Positions 21,428 to 35,828 of a DNA stretch of 64,000 nucleotides are shown here, in pieces. Source of the DNA: Alitta virens (taxonomy: Eukaryota; Annelida; Polychaeta; Phyllodocida; Nereididae). The position numbers were made by a program, and so were the translations under genes. The first letter of the stretch is position 1; each line of letters begins with the position of its first letter. The DNA is taken from the NCBI GenBank assembly GCA_932294295.1, contig OW028579.1:28965250-29029249 (forward strand), written 5' to 3'. The notes below the pieces were generated by a model. That model was given only the letters and a program-made list of their open reading frames with translations, had not been told where the DNA came from and did no database searches.

Positions 21428-23401
21428 GCATGATATTAAATAATAATCATGAAATTTGCATGATTACCACTGAACTGTTAAATTGCGAGCATGAATCATG
21501 TATTCATGTGTGCACTTACGGCTCTACAGTTTGGTCATTGGTTCAAATCCCACCACAAGACGAGTTAAGATATTACCGTAAAAGAAGATATTTTTTAAGA
21601 CAAGATAAGATAACATTATGTAACAAATAACCTAACATATAACATTACATACATAACATGACATATAACATAACATAATATGAGACAGAGATAACTAAAA
21701 TTGATAAAACAACTTGTGAGAAAATGCTTTATTGTCTTAGCATGCATATACAATGGTTACATGTGAGAAATGAAGAAATTTACACCCGAAAATGTCAATG
21801 TACAACGAGGCCATGAAATTTGCATGATTACCACTGAACTGTTAAGTTGCGAGCATGAATCATGTATTCATGTGTGCACTTACGGCTCTACAGTTTGGTC
21901 GTTGGTTCAAATCCTACCACAAGACGAGTTAAGATAGATGTTTTTAGATAAGTAACAATCAACATAAGATAAGATTCTTACCGTAGAAGAAGATATTTTT
22001 TAAGACAAGATAAGATAACATAAGATAACATTACGTAACAAATAACCTAACATATAACATTACATACATAACATGACATATAACATAACATAATATGAGA
22101 CAGAGATAACTAAAATCGATAAAACAACTTGTGAGAAAATGCTTTATTGTCTTAGCATGCATATACAATGGTTACATGTGAGAAATGAAGAAATATACAC
22201 CCGAAAATGTCAATGTACAACGAGGCCAAGTTGCATATAACATTTATGTTGTACATAACATTTTTATTTCTCTCCACAGAAAATCCTTGCCAAATGTCAC
22301 TAACTCTTTCAAGATATCTGTGTATTTCAAATATTTATGGGCATATCATTCCATCAATCCAAATTTAAGCTATCTGCAAAATAATATTTCAAAATTATAA
22401 GGTGGCCCCTCAGAAGCGACATATAATTATCTTTGAGCAGTCTCCTTGCCTCTTTTTGTCACCGGCTTTCCCCATGGGGCTAATAAATTCTTTGTCATTG
22501 TTATCATTGTCACTGTCATCATTGTCATTGCTGTCATCGCCATTGTCATCATTCTTATTGTCATCATTGGATTGATATGACATCTGGAGCAGCTCTCTCT
22601 GCTCTTGAGCTTAGGTTTGAAGTCTATGAATTTGGCTGTAATGCAATTATTGTACATGTTTTAACCCTCCCTACAAATTTTTAATGTTACATCTATTGAT
22701 TCTCGATCATCTCACCTGTTGTCTCATCACTATGATACTCTCTGCCCCCTCCCCCCCCCCCCAATCTCTCTCAGGAGGCACCCCAATATTAATGTGTGAT
22801 TCAATAGGCCTATAGCTGAAGCTGGGTTACAGAGCTCTTATGAATCGGACCCAGGACCTCAACAGAGCTATTTTTAAAAGAGTCTTTTAAAACCATATGG
22901 CCAACTCAGCTGCATGCTTATACAGTGAATCTTGCGTTGAGACCTCACTGGTATGACCACCTCTCTGCTTAGGCCAACCTGTAATTAAGATTCAAGACTC
23001 AAGAATATTTTATTTAGACCATATATTGAATGTGTATTACATCAATACATCAGTCTGATGGTACAAATATATAAATCATCATATACTATATGGTCAAGGA
23101 GGCAGTGACTAAGTTGTGATAACAACGCTATCATCACTGCCCCCTTGTGTTTCTTATTAAGACTACTTATTCAAAAAGACCACTTCACAATCAGACCATT
23201 AGTACATTTTGACTGATGGTCTTAATAGTGCAGTCCCCCTTCTACACATTTATGTAAAATTAAGTCACAAGAAGTATAGTAAATAGCTTCTACACAGTGA
23301 CCATTTGAAACTTTATATTCTCCACTCAGCTGCTGTGAGCCAATCAGATGCTTCATTGTCATCCAGCATGGGTGTATGTTGGACGGGTTGAGTCAACTTG
23401 A

Positions 23402-23930
23402 GTGTATGTTGTTGATGGACACATTGATGAAAGTAATGATGATGAATCACCTGTATTATATAAACATTCACCATATTGTGATGGCAAATCCCTGATTGAT
23501 TTGATACAGAGTAAGAAAGATACATTTACCATACTTAGCCGTAATTGTCAGTCTCTACATGCGAAGTTTGATTTATTGAAAATTTACCCTTGATATTTTA
23601 CTCTCTAATGATTGTGAATTTAGTGCTGTTTGTCTCCAGGAAACTTGGTTGAATGAACGACATGATCTGTCTCTTTTAAAGCTTAATGGATATAACCTAG
23701 TGACAAAATTACCCTCATGCAGTGTACATTCTGGAGTTTGCATTTACCTTCACGACAACTTCGACTATAGGATATTAGATATAGCTGATAATTCAGATAT
23801 TAAGGATGGGCAGTTTATTGAAATATGCATTAATAATTATGATGACAATAGCAATGTTTTGATACCTCATAAGAAACTAATCATAGGCAGTATATATCGA
23901 TTGATATATAAATTGATCTAAATCTTCAAT
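23402..23930 (+). pseudogene. endonuclease relic, array unit 2
   Basis: NCQSLHAKFD kept; IGSIYR replaces IGNIYR just before the deletion junction; frameshift after KIYP as in the other copies. Confidence 0.65.
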
Positions 23931-24342
23931 CCAAGTCTATGAATTTGGCTGTAATGCAATTATTGTACATATTTTAACACTCCCTAAAAAATTTTCTCAC
24001 CTGTTGTCTCATTTCATCACTATGAGACACTCTCTGCCACCCCCACCCCCCACAATTCTCTGCCCCCCCCCCTAAATCTCTCTCTTTCTTCCTTGTCCTA
24101 TTTACTGTGTTTTCTCGATTAGGTACTACAAGCCTGGCCTATTGGAGACCCGGCTAGCAATCAAGAAAATATGGTAATGTCTGCAATATATGTTAATGCG
24201 CTAATAGGTGCATTCAATCACTGATATTTGGAGACACCTGGTGGATATCGCTGCAGTTAGTGCCTGAAGATTTTTAAAATAGCTTGTATTGCAGCTGGTA
24301 TTGCAACAGCGATCTAAACAGAAATAAGTCCTGTGGATCTCT

Positions 24343-24440
24343 GAGTCGGCATTGCCAAAGGGGTTACTTCGTACAAAGAACCCTTGATTCGCTTGCAAGT
24401 CTGTTCCCACTTGAACTCCTGGTGCTATCTGACTCTTTTT
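24343..24440 (+). ncRNA. vault-RNA-like gene, subfamily A', unit 2
   Basis: No difference from the unit 1 copy was seen across the RNA. TATA-like word is TTTTTAAAATAGC. Confidence 0.68.
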
Positions 24441-24640
24441 GTCTGCATGATATTGATAAATTATATGAAATGTATACATATGATTGCCACTAATTTGTTA
24501 AATTGTAAGCATGAAACAAATAATGATGCACTTAGCTACAGCTGGGTCATAGGTTCAAATCCCACTGTAAGAGGTAAGATAAAAATCGAGATAGAGATAA
24601 AGATAGAAAGATAAAATTAGATAAGATTGAGAAAGGTTAA

Positions 24641-25079
24641 GCCCATTGCACACGGGAATCACATATGATGGCATCACATGTGATGGCATCACAACCCCTT
24701 CTTGTGATGCCAGCATAATGTGCTGCACACGGAGATGGACCCCATGACAGAGTCACAACCCCTCACTAGCCATTATGGAGTTGTTGCAAACTAGGGTTGC
24801 TGTATTCTAGGTCAAGTCAAAACCCCTCGCATCTGATTGGCTATTAGCAGGCCAGGCCCCTGTGATCACGGCATAAACTGCTGCACATGGGGTTTGCATC
24901 ATGGAAAGTCTCTGATTTCATCATGGATTATCTAGCAGTGCTAGATACCCATGATCTCGTCACAAGTCATATGTGACGCGATCATAGTCTGCTGCACACA
25001 GGAAAATTTGGTCATGAGAAGGGGTTATGACCAAATCATATGTGATCACGGCATTGAAAAACTCTTGTGTGCAATGGGC
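24641..25079. mobile_element. 439-bp TTAA MITE, unit 2
   Basis: Same element and insertion site. The right terminus has CTCTTG for CTCTCG, lowering the inverted-repeat match by one base. Confidence 0.76.
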
Positions 25080-25470
25080 TTAAGAATCATAAGATACAGA
25101 TAACATAAGATCAGAATAAGATAACATAAGAGCTCATAAAGTAGAGATAGGAAGAAGATACGATTTATAGATAATATAATTTAATCTAGCTAACTCATCT
25201 CCCCATTAATTTCTCATCCCACCTATTCATTTCATTGTGATCTCATTTCTCACCCTATCTCTCTACCTGGCTCTATGAACCATATTTTCTCAATCAAGAA
25301 AATACAGCAATAGCTTTTAATGCTCTAATAAAACAGTAGGTGGGTTCAATCACTGATATTTGGAGACACTTGGTGGATATTGCTGCAGTTAGTGTCTGCA
25401 GATTCTATAAATAGCTTTTGTGCAGCAGATCCAGCAAGGATCTAACCAGACATTTGTCCCTTGGATCTCG

Positions 25471-25569
25471 GAGTCGGCGTGGCCAAAGGGGTTACTTCGT
25501 ACACAAGAATCCTTGATAAGCATTCAAATCTGTTCAACCTGAACCCCTGGCGCTATCCAGCTCTTTTTT
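25471..25569 (+). ncRNA. vault RNA gene, subfamily B, unit 2
   Basis: RNA as in unit 1. The flank differs at GCTCTATGAACC, outside the shared upstream block. Confidence 0.77.
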
Positions 25570-27547
25570 GCATGATATTAAATAATAATCATGAAATTTG
25601 CATGATTACCACTGAACTGTTAAATTGCCAGCATGAATCATGTATTCATGTGTGCACTTACGGCTCTACAGTTTGGTCATTGGTTCAAATCCCACCACAA
25701 GACGAGTTAAGATATTACCGTAAAAGAAGATATTTTTTAAGACAAGATAAGATAACATTATGTAACAAATAACCTAACATATAACATTACATACATAACA
25801 TGACATATAACATAACATAATATGAGACAGAGATAACTAAAATTGATAAAACAACTTGTGAGAAAATGCTTTATTGTCTTAGCATGCATATACAATGGTT
25901 ACATGTGAGAAATGAAGAAATTTACACCCGAAAATGTCAATGTACAACGAGGCCATGAAATTTGCATGATTACCACTGAACTGTTAAGTTGCGAGCATGA
26001 ATCATGTATTCATGTGTGCACTTACGGCTCTACAGTTTGGTCGTTGGTTCAAATCCTACCACAAGACGAGTTAAGATAGATGTTTTAAGATAAGTAACAA
26101 TCAACATAAGATAAGATTCTTACCGTAGAAGAAGATATTTTTTAAGACAAGATAAGATAACATAAGATAACATTACGTAACAAATAACCTAACATATAAC
26201 ATTACATACATAACATGACATATAACATAACATAATATGAGACAGAGATAACTAAAATCGATAAAACAACTTGAATGTGAGAAAATGCTTTATTGTCTTA
26301 GCATGCATATACAATGGTTACATGTGAGAAATGAAGAAATATACACCCGAAAATGTCAATGTACAACGAGGCCAAGTTGCATATAACATTTATGTTGTAC
26401 ATAACATTTTTATTTCTCTCCACAGAAAATCCTTGCCAAATGTCACTAACTCTTTCAAGATATCTGTGTATTTCAAATATTTATGGGCATATCATTCCAT
26501 CAATCCAAATTTAAGCTATCTGCAAAATAATATTTCAAAATTATAAGGTGGCCCCTCAGAAGCGACATATAATTATCTTTGAGCAGTCTCCTTGCCTCTT
26601 TTTGTCACCGGCTTTCCCCATGGGGCTAATAAATTCTTTGTCATTGTTATCATTGTCACTGTCATCATTGTCATTGTCGTCATCGCCATTGTCATCATTC
26701 TTATTGTCATCATTGGATTGATATGACATCTGGAGCAGCTCTCTCTGCTCTTGAGCTTAGGTTTGAAGTCTATGAATTTGGCTGTAATGCAATTATTGTA
26801 CATGTTTTAACCCTCCCTACAAATTTTTAATGTTACATCTATTGATTCTCGATCATCTCACCTGTTGTCTCATCACTATGATACTCTCTGCCCCCTCCCC
26901 CCCCCCCCAATCTCTCTCAGGAGGCACCCCAATATTAATGTGTGATTCAATAGGCCTATAGCTGAAGCTGGGTTACAGAGCTCTTATGAATCGGACCCAG
27001 GACCTCAACAGAGCTATTTTTAAAAGAGTCTTTTAAAACCATATGGCCAACTCAGCTGCATGCTTATACAGTGAATCTTGCGTTGAGACCTCACTGGTAT
27101 GACCACCTCTCTGCTTAGGCCAACCTGTAATTAAGATTCAAGACTCAAGAATATTTTATTTAGACCATATATTGAATGTGTATTACATCAATACATCAGT
27201 CTGATGGTACAAATATATAAATCATCATATACTATATGGTCAAGGAGGCAGTGACTAAGTTGTGATAACAACGCTATCATCACTGCCCCCTTGTGTTTCT
27301 TATTAAGACTACTTATTCAAAAAGACCACTTCACAATCAGACCATTAGTACATTTTGACTGATGGTCTTAATAGTGCAGTCCCCCTTCTACACATTTATG
27401 TAAAATTAAGTCACAAGAAGTATAGTAAATAGCTTCTACACAGTGACCATTTGAAACTTTATATTCTCCACTCAGCTGCTGTGAGCCAATCAGATGCTTC
27501 ATTGTCATCCAGCATGGGTGTATGTTGGACGGGTTGAGTCAACTTGA

Positions 27548-28075
27548 GTGTATGTTGTTGATGGACACATTGATGAAAGTAATGATGATGAATCACCTGT
27601 ATTATATAAACATTCACCATATTGTGATGGCAAATCCCTGATTGATTTGATACAGAGTAAGAAAGATACATTTACCATACTTAGCCGTAATTGTCAGTCT
27701 CTACATGCGAAGTTTGATTTATTGAAAATTTACCCTTGATATTTTACTCTCTTATGATTGTGAATTTAGTGCTGTTTGTCTCCAGGAAACTTGGTTGAAT
27801 GAACGACATGATCTGTCTCTTTTAAAGCTTAATGGATATAACCTAGTGACAAAATTACCCTCATGCAGTGTACATTCTGGAGTTTGCATTTACCTTCACG
27901 ACAACTTCGACTATAGGATATTAGATATAGCTGATAATTCAGATATTAAGGATGGGCAGTTTATTGAAATATGCATTAATAATTATGATGACAATAGCAA
28001 TGTTTTGATACCTCATAAGAAACTAATCATAGGCAGTATATATCGATTGATATATAAATTGATCTAAATCTTCAA
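27548..28075 (+). pseudogene. endonuclease relic, array unit 3
   Basis: DLIQSK and IGSIYR forms, like unit 2; TCTCTTATGATTG replaces TCTCTAATGATTG in the frameshift zone. Confidence 0.65.
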
Positions 28076-28489
28076 TCCAAGTCTATGAATTTGGCTGTAA
28101 TGCAATTATTGTACATATTTTAACACTCCCTAAAAAATTTTCTCACCTGTTGTCTCATTTCATCACTATGAGACACTCTCTGCCACCCCCACCCCCCACA
28201 ATTCTCTGCCCCCCCCCCCTAAATCTCTCTCTTTCTTCCTTGTCCTATTTACTGTGTTTTCTCGATTAGGTACTACAAGCCTGGCCTATTGGAGACCCGG
28301 CTAGCAATCAAGAAAATATGGTAATGTCTGCAATATATGTTAATGCGCTAATAGGTGCATTCAATCACTGATATTTGGAGACACCTGGTGGATATCGCTG
28401 CAGTTAGTGCCTGAAGATTTTTAAAATAGCTTGTATTGCAGCTGGTATTGCAACAGCGATCTAAACAGAAATAAGTCCTGTGGATCTCT

Positions 28490-28587
28490 GAGTCGGCATT
28501 GCCAAAGGGGTTACTTCGTACAAAGAACCCTTGATTCGCTTGCAAGTCTGTTCCCACTTGAACTCCTGGTGCTATCTGACTCTTTTT
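28490..28587 (+). ncRNA. vault-RNA-like gene, subfamily A', unit 3
   Basis: Matches the other A' copies; no private change noticed. Confidence 0.68.
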
Positions 28588-28787
28588 GTCTGCATGATAT
28601 TGATAAATTATATGAAATGTATACATATGATTGCCACTAATTTGTTAAATTGTAAGCATGAAACAAATAATGATGCACTTAGCTACAGCTGGGTCATAGG
28701 TTCAAATCCCACTGTAAGAGGTAAGATAAAAATCGAGATAGAGATAAAGATAGAAAGATAAAATTAGATAAGATTGAGAAAGGTTAA

Positions 28788-29226
28788 GCCCATTGCACAC
28801 GGGAATCACATATGATGGCATCACATGTGATGGCATCACAACCCCTTCTTGTGATGCCAGCATAATGTGCTGCACACGGAGATGGACCCCATGACAGAGT
28901 CACAACCCCTCACTAGCCATTATGGAGTTGTTGCAAACTAGGATTGCTGTATTCTAGGTCAAGTCAAAACCCCTCGCATCTGATTGGCTATTAGCAGGCC
29001 AGGCCCCTGTGATCACGGCATAAACTGCTGCACACGGGGTTTGCATCATGGAAAGTCTCTGATTTCATCATGGATTATCTAGCAGTGCTAGATACCCATG
29101 ATCTCGTCACAAGTCATATGTGACGCGATCATAGTCTGCTGCACACAGGAAAATTTGGTCATGAGAAGGGGTTATGACCAAATCATATGTGATCACGGCA
29201 TGGAAAAACTCTCGTGTGCAATGGGC
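28788..29226. mobile_element. 439-bp TTAA MITE, unit 3
   Basis: CTAGGATTGC replaces CTAGGGTTGC inside; termini as in unit 1; TTAA at 28784-28787 and 29227-29230. Confidence 0.78.
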
Positions 29227-29617
29227 TTAAGAATCATAAGATACAGATAACATAAGATCAGAATAAGATAACATAAGAGCTCATAAAGTAGAGATAGGAA
29301 GAAGATACGATTTATAGATAATATAATTTAATCTAGCTAACTCATCTCCCCATTAATTTCTCATCCCACCTATTCATTTCATTGTGATCTCATTTCTCAC
29401 CCTATCTCTCTACCTGGCTCTATTTACCATATTTTCTCAATCAAGAAAATACAGCAATAGCTTTTAATGCTCTAATAAAACAGTAGGTGGGTTCAATCAC
29501 TGATATTTGGAGACACTTGGTGGATATTGCTGCAGTTAGTGTCTGCAGATTCTATAAATAGCTTTTGTGCAGCAGATCCAGCAAGGATCTAACCAGACAT
29601 TTGTCCCTTGGATCTCG

Positions 29618-29716
29618 GAGTCGGCGTGGCCAAAGGGGTTACTTCGTACACAAGAATCCTTGATAAGCATTCAAATCTGTTCAACCTGAACCCCTGGCGC
29701 TATCCAGCTCTTTTTT
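29618..29716 (+). ncRNA. vault RNA gene, subfamily B, unit 3
   Basis: Same RNA as units 1 and 2, with TATAAATAGC upstream and T6 terminator. Confidence 0.77.
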
Positions 29717-31690
29717 GCATGATATTAAATAATAATCATGAAATTTGCATGATTACCACTGAACTGTTAAATTGCGAGCATGAATCATGTATTCATGTGT
29801 GCACTTACGGCTCTACAGTTTGGTCATTGGTTCAAATCCCACCACAAGACGAGTTAAGATATTACCGTAAAAGAAGATATTTTTTAAGACAAGATAAGAT
29901 AACATTATGTAACAAATAACCTAACATATAACATTACATACATAACATGACATATAACATAACATAATATGAGACAGAGATAACTAAAATTGATAAAACA
30001 ACTTGTGAGAAAATGCTTTATTGTCTTAGCATGCATATACAATGGTTACATGTGAGAAATGAAGAAATTTACACCCGAAAATGTCAATGTACAACGAGGC
30101 CATGAAATTTGCATGATTACCACTGAACTGTTAAGTTGCGAGCATGAATCATGTATTCATGTGTGCACTTACGGCTCTACAGTTTGGTCGTTGGTTCAAA
30201 TCCTACCACAAGACGAGTTAAGATAGATGTTTTTAGATAAGTAACAATCAACATAAGATAAGATTCTTACCGTAGAAGAAGATATTTTTTAAGACAAGAT
30301 AAGATAACATAAGATAACATTACGTAACAAATAACCTAACATATAACATTACATACATAACATGACATATAACATAACATAATATGAGACAGAGATAACT
30401 AAAATCGATAAAACAACTTGTGAGAAAATGCTTTATTGTCTTAGCATGCATATACAATGGTTACATGTGAGAAATGAAGAAATATACACCCGAAAATGTC
30501 AATGTACAACGAGGCCAAGTTGCATATAACATTTATGTTGTACATAACATTTTTATTTCTCTCCACAGAAAATCCTTGCCAAATGTCACTAACTCTTTCA
30601 AGATATCTGTGTATTTCAAATATTTATGGGCATATCATTCCATCAATCCAAATTTAAGCTATCTGCAAAATAATATTTCAAAATTATAAGGTGGCCCCTC
30701 AGAAGCGACATATAATTATCTTTGAGCAGTCTCCTTGCCTCTTTTTGTCACCGGCTTTCCCCATGGGGCTAATAAATTCTTTGTCATTGTTATCATTGTC
30801 ACTGTCATCATTGTCATTGCTGTCATCGCCATTGTCATCATTCTTATTGTCATCATTGGATTGATATGACATCTGGAGCAGCTCTCTCTGCTCTTGAGCT
30901 TAGGTTTGAAGTCTATGAATTTGGCTGTAATGCAATTATTGTACATGTTTTAACCCTCCCTACAAATTTTTAATGTTACATCTATTGATTCTCGATCATC
31001 TCACCTGTTGTCTCATCACTATGATACTCTCTGCCCCCTCCCCCCCCCCCCAATCTCTCTCAGGAGGCACCCCAATATTAATGTGTGATTCAATAGGCCT
31101 ATAGCTGAAGCTGGGTTACAGAGCTCTTATGAATCGGACCCAGGACCTCAACAGAGCTATTTTTAAAAGAGTCTTTTAAAACCATATGGCCAACTCAGCT
31201 GCATGCTTATACAGTGAATCTTGCGTTGAGACCTCACTGGTATGACCACCTCTCTGCTTAGGCCAACCTGTAATTAAGATTCAAGACTCAAGAATATTTT
31301 ATTTAGACCATATATTGAATGTGTATTACATCAATACATCAGTCTGATGGTACAAATATATAAATCATCATATACTATATGGTCAAGGAGGCAGTGACTA
31401 AGTTGTGATAACAACGCTATCATCACTGCCCCCTTGTGTTTCTTATTAAGACTACTTATTCAAAAAGACCACTTCACAATCAGACCATTAGTACATTTTG
31501 ACTGATGGTCTTAATAGTGCAGTCCCCCTTCTACACATTTATGTAAAATTAAGTCACAAGAAGTATAGTAAATAGCTTCTACACAGTGACCATTTGAAAC
31601 TTTATATTCTCCACTCAGCTGCTGTGAGCCAATCAGATGCTTCATTATCATCCAGCATGGGTGTATGTTGGACGGGTTGAGTCAACTTGA

Positions 31691-32220
31691 GTGTATGTTG
31701 TTGATGGACACATTGATGAAAGTAATGATGATGAATCACCTGTATTATATAAACATTCACCATACTGTGATGGCAAATCCCTGATTGATGTGATACAGAG
31801 TAAGAAAGATACATTTACCATACTTAGCCGTAATTGTCAGTCTCTACATGCGAAGTTTGATTTATTGAAAATTTACCCTTGACATTTTACTCTCTAATGA
31901 TTGTGAATTTAGTGCTGTTTGTCTCCAGGAAACTTGGTTGAATGAACGACATGATCTGTCTCTTTTAAAGCTTAATGGATATAACCTAGTGACAAAATTA
32001 CCCTCATGCAGTGTACATTCTGGAGTTTGCATTTACCTTCACGACAACTTCGACTATAGGATATTAGATATAGCTGATAATTCAGATATTAAGGATGGGC
32101 AGTTTATTGAAATATGCATTAATAATTATGATGACAAAAGCAATGTTTTGATACCTCATAAGAAACTAATCATAGGCAATATATATCGATTGATATATAA
32201 ATTGATCTAAATCTTCAATC
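31691..32220 (+). pseudogene. endonuclease relic, array unit 4
   Basis: DVIQSK and IGNIYR forms with a private DDKSN for DDNSN. Same frameshift and deletion junction. Confidence 0.65.
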
Positions 32221-32630
32221 CAAGTCAATGAATTTGGCTGTAATGCAATTATTGTACATATTTTAACACTCCCTAAAAAATTTTCTCACCTGTTGTCTCA
32301 TTTCATCACTATGAGACACTCTCTGCCACCCCCACCCCCCACAATTCTCTGCCCCCCCCCTAAATCTCTCTCTTTCTTCCTTGTCCTATTTACTGTGTTT
32401 TCTCGATTAGGTACTACAAGCCTGGCCTATTGGAGACCCGGCTAGCAATCAAGAAAATATGGTAATGTCTGCAATATATGTTAATGCGCTAATAGGTGCA
32501 TTCAATCACTGATATTTGGAGACACCTGGTGGATATCGCTGCAGTTAGTGCCTGAAGATTTTTAAAATAGCTTGTATTGCAGCTGGTATTGCAACAGCGA
32601 TCTAAACAGAAATAAGTCCTGTGGATCTCT

Positions 32631-32728
32631 GAGTCGGCATTGCCAAAGGGGTTACTTCGTACAAAGAACCCTTGATTCGCTTGCAAGTCTGTTCCCACTT
32701 GAACTCCTGGTGCTATCTGACTCTTTTT
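32631..32728 (+). ncRNA. vault-RNA-like gene, subfamily A', unit 4
   Basis: RNA as in the other units; a change (GCCATTAATT) lies in the 3' flank only. Confidence 0.68.
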
Positions 32729-32928
32729 GTCTGCATGATATTGATAAATTATATGAAATGTATACATATGATTGCCATTAATTTGTTAAATTGTAAGCAT
32801 GAAACAAATAATGATGCACTTAGCTACAGCTGGGTCATAGGTTCAAATCCCACTGTAAGAGGTAAGATAAAAATCGAGATAGAGATAAAGATAGAAAGAT
32901 AAAATTAGATAAGATTGAGAAAGGTTAA

Positions 32929-33367
32929 GCCCATTGCACACGGGAATCACATATGATGGCATCACATGTGATGGCATCACAACCCCTTCTTGTGATGCCA
33001 GCATAATGTGCTGCACACGGAGATGGACCCCATGACAGAGTCACAACCCCTCACTAGCCATTATGGAGTTGTTGCAAACTAGGGTTGCTGTATTCTAGGT
33101 CAAGTCAAAACCCCTCGCATCTGATTGGCTATTAGCAGGCCAGGCCCCTGTGATCACGGCATAAACTGCTGCACACGGGGTTTGCATCATGGAAAGTCTC
33201 TGATTTCATCATGGATTATCTAGCAGTGCTAGATACCCATGATCTCGTCACAAGTCATATGTGACGCGATCATAGTCTGCTGCACACAGGAAAATTTGGT
33301 CATGAGAAGGGGTTATGACCAAATCATATGTGATCACGGCATTGAAAAACTCTCGTGTGCAATGGGC
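32929..33367. mobile_element. 439-bp TTAA MITE, unit 4
   Basis: Interior GCATTGAAAAACTCTCG, between the unit 1 and unit 2 forms. TTAA at 32925-32928 and after 33367. Confidence 0.78.
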
Positions 33368-33758
33368 TTAAGAATCATAAGATACAGATAACATAAGATC
33401 AGAATAAGATAACATAAGAGCTCATAAAGTAGAGATAGGAAGAAGATACGATTTATAGATAATATAATTTAATCTAGCTAACTCATCTCCCCATTAATTT
33501 CTCATCCCACCTATTCATTTCATTGTGATCTCATTTCTCACCCTATCTCTCTACCTGGCTCTATGAACCATATTTTCTCAATCAAGAAAATACAGCAATA
33601 GCTTTTAATGCTCTAATAAAACAGTAGGTGGGTTCAATCACTGATATTTGGAGACACTTGGTGGATATTGCTGCAGTTAGTGTCTGCAGATTCTATAAAT
33701 AGCTTTTGTGCAGCAGATCCAGCAAGGATCTAACCAGACATTTGTCCCTTGGATCTCG

Positions 33759-33857
33759 GAGTCGGCGTGGCCAAAGGGGTTACTTCGTACACAAGAATCC
33801 TTGATAAGCATTCAAATCTGTTCAACCTGAACCCCTGGCGCTATCCAGCTCTTTTTT
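33759..33857 (+). ncRNA. vault RNA gene, subfamily B, unit 4
   Basis: RNA as in units 1-3; flank carries GCTCTATGAACC as in unit 2. Confidence 0.77.
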
Positions 33858-35828
33858 GCATGATATTAAATAATAATCATGAAATTTGCATGATTACCAC
33901 TGAACTGTTAAATTGCGAGCATGAATCATGTATTCATGTGTGCACTTACGGCTCTACAGTTTGGTCATTGGTTCAAATCCCACCACAAGACGAGTTAAGA
34001 TATTACCGTAAAAGAAGATATTTTTTAAGACAAGATAAGATAACATTATGTAACAAATAACCTAACATATAACATTACATACATAACATGACATATAACA
34101 TAACATAATATGAGACAGAGATAACTAAAATTGATAAAACAACTTGTGAGAAAATGCTTTATTGTCTTAGCATGCATATACAATGGTTACATGTGAGAAA
34201 TGAAGAAATTTACACCCGAAAATGTCAATGTACAACGAGGCCATGAAATTTGCATGATTACCACTGAACTGTTAAGTTGCGAGCATGAATCATGTATTCA
34301 TGTGTGCACTTACGGCTCTACAGTTTGGTCGTTGGTTCAAATCCTACCACAAGACGAGTTAAGATAGATGTTTTTAGATAAGTAACAATCAACATAAGAT
34401 AAGATTCTTACCGTAGAAGAAGATATTTTTTAAGACAAGATAAGATAACATAAGATAACATTACGTAACAAATAACCTAACATATAACATTACATACATA
34501 ACATGACATATAACATAACATAATATGAGACAGAGATAACTAAAATCGATAAAACAACTTGTGAGAAAATGCTTTATTGTCTTAGCATGCATATACAATG
34601 GTTACATGTGAGAAATGAAGAAATATACACCCGAAAATGTCAATGTACAACGAGGCCAAGTTGCATATAACATTTATGTTGTACATAACATTTTTATTTC
34701 TCTCCACAGAAAATCCTTGCCAAATGTCACTAACTCTTTCAAGATATCTGTGTATTTCAAATATTTATGGGCATATCATTCCATCAATCCAAATTTAAGC
34801 TATCTGCAAAATAATATTTCAAAATTATAAGGTGGCCCCTCAGAAGCGACATATAATTATCTTTGAGCAGTCTCCTTGCCTCTTTTTGTCACCGGCTTTC
34901 CCCATGGGGCTAATAAATTCTTTGTCATTGTTATCATTGTCACTGTCATCATTGTCATTGCTGTCATCGCCATTGTCATCATTCTTATTGTCATCATTGG
35001 ATTGATATGACATCTGGAGCAGCTCTCTCTGCTCTTGAGCTTAGGTTTGAAGTCTATGAATTTGGCTGTAATGCAATTATTGTACATGTTTTAACCCTCC
35101 CTACAAATTTTTAATGTTACATCTATTGATTCTCGATCATCTCACCTGTTGTCTCATCACTATGATACTCTCTGCCCCCTTCCCCCCCCAATCTCTCTCA
35201 GGAGGCACCCCAATATTAATGTGTGATTCAATAGGCCTATAGCTGAAGCTGGGTTACAGAGCTCTTATGAATCGGACCCAGGACCTCAACAGAGCTATTT
35301 TTAAAAGAGTCTTTTAAAACCATATGGCCAACTCAGCTGCATGCTTATACAGTGAATCTTGCGTTGAGACCTCACTGGTATGACCACCTCTCTGCTTAGG
35401 CCAACCTGTAATTGAGATTCAAGACTCAAGAATATTTTATTTAGACCATATATTGAATGTGTATTACATCAATACATCAGTCTGATGGTACAAATATATA
35501 AATCATCATATACTATATGGTCAAGGAGGCAGTGACTAAGTTGTGATAACAACGCTATCATCACTGCCCCCTTGTGTTTCTTATTAAGACTACTTATTCA
35601 AAAAGACCACTTCACAATCAGACCATTAGTACATTTTGACTGATGGTCTTAATAGTGCAGTCCCCCTTCTACACATTTATGTAAAATTAAGTCACAAGAA
35701 GTATAGTAAATAGCTTCTACACAGTGACCATTTGAAACTTTATATTCTCCACTCAGCTGCTGTGAGCCAATCAGATGCTTCATTGTCATCCAGCATGGGT
35801 GTATGTTGGACGGGTTGAGTCAACTTGA

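Larger units (their letters stand above)
18725..22771. repeat. tandem array unit 1 (4047 bp)
   Basis: Order: AGGAGGCA junction, minus-strand retroposon tail, endonuclease relic, C tract, vault RNA A', GATA tract, TTAA MITE, vault RNA B, a repeated 360-bp segment carrying the box-B-like word and an AACATA stretch (near 21449 and 21813), TCATTGTCA repeat, C tract. About 95 bases near 18750 are missing compared with units 2-5. Confidence 0.85.
22772..26917. repeat. tandem array unit 2 (4146 bp)
   Basis: Complete unit. Distinguishing variants: GCTCTATGAACC before the B promoter (shared with unit 4), DLIQSK form of the relic (shared with 3 and 5), GTCATTGTCGTC form of the short repeat (shared with 5). 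Confidence 0.88.
26918..31060. repeat. tandem array unit 3 (4143 bp)
   Basis: Complete unit with CTATTTACC before the B promoter (as units 1 and 5) and the GTCATTGCTGTC form of the short repeat (as units 1 and 4). Confidence 0.88.
31061..35198. repeat. tandem array unit 4 (4138 bp)
   Basis: Mixes the unit 1 relic form (DVIQSK) with the unit 2 B-flank form (GCTCTATGAACC). The right C tract is interrupted by a T. Confidence 0.88.
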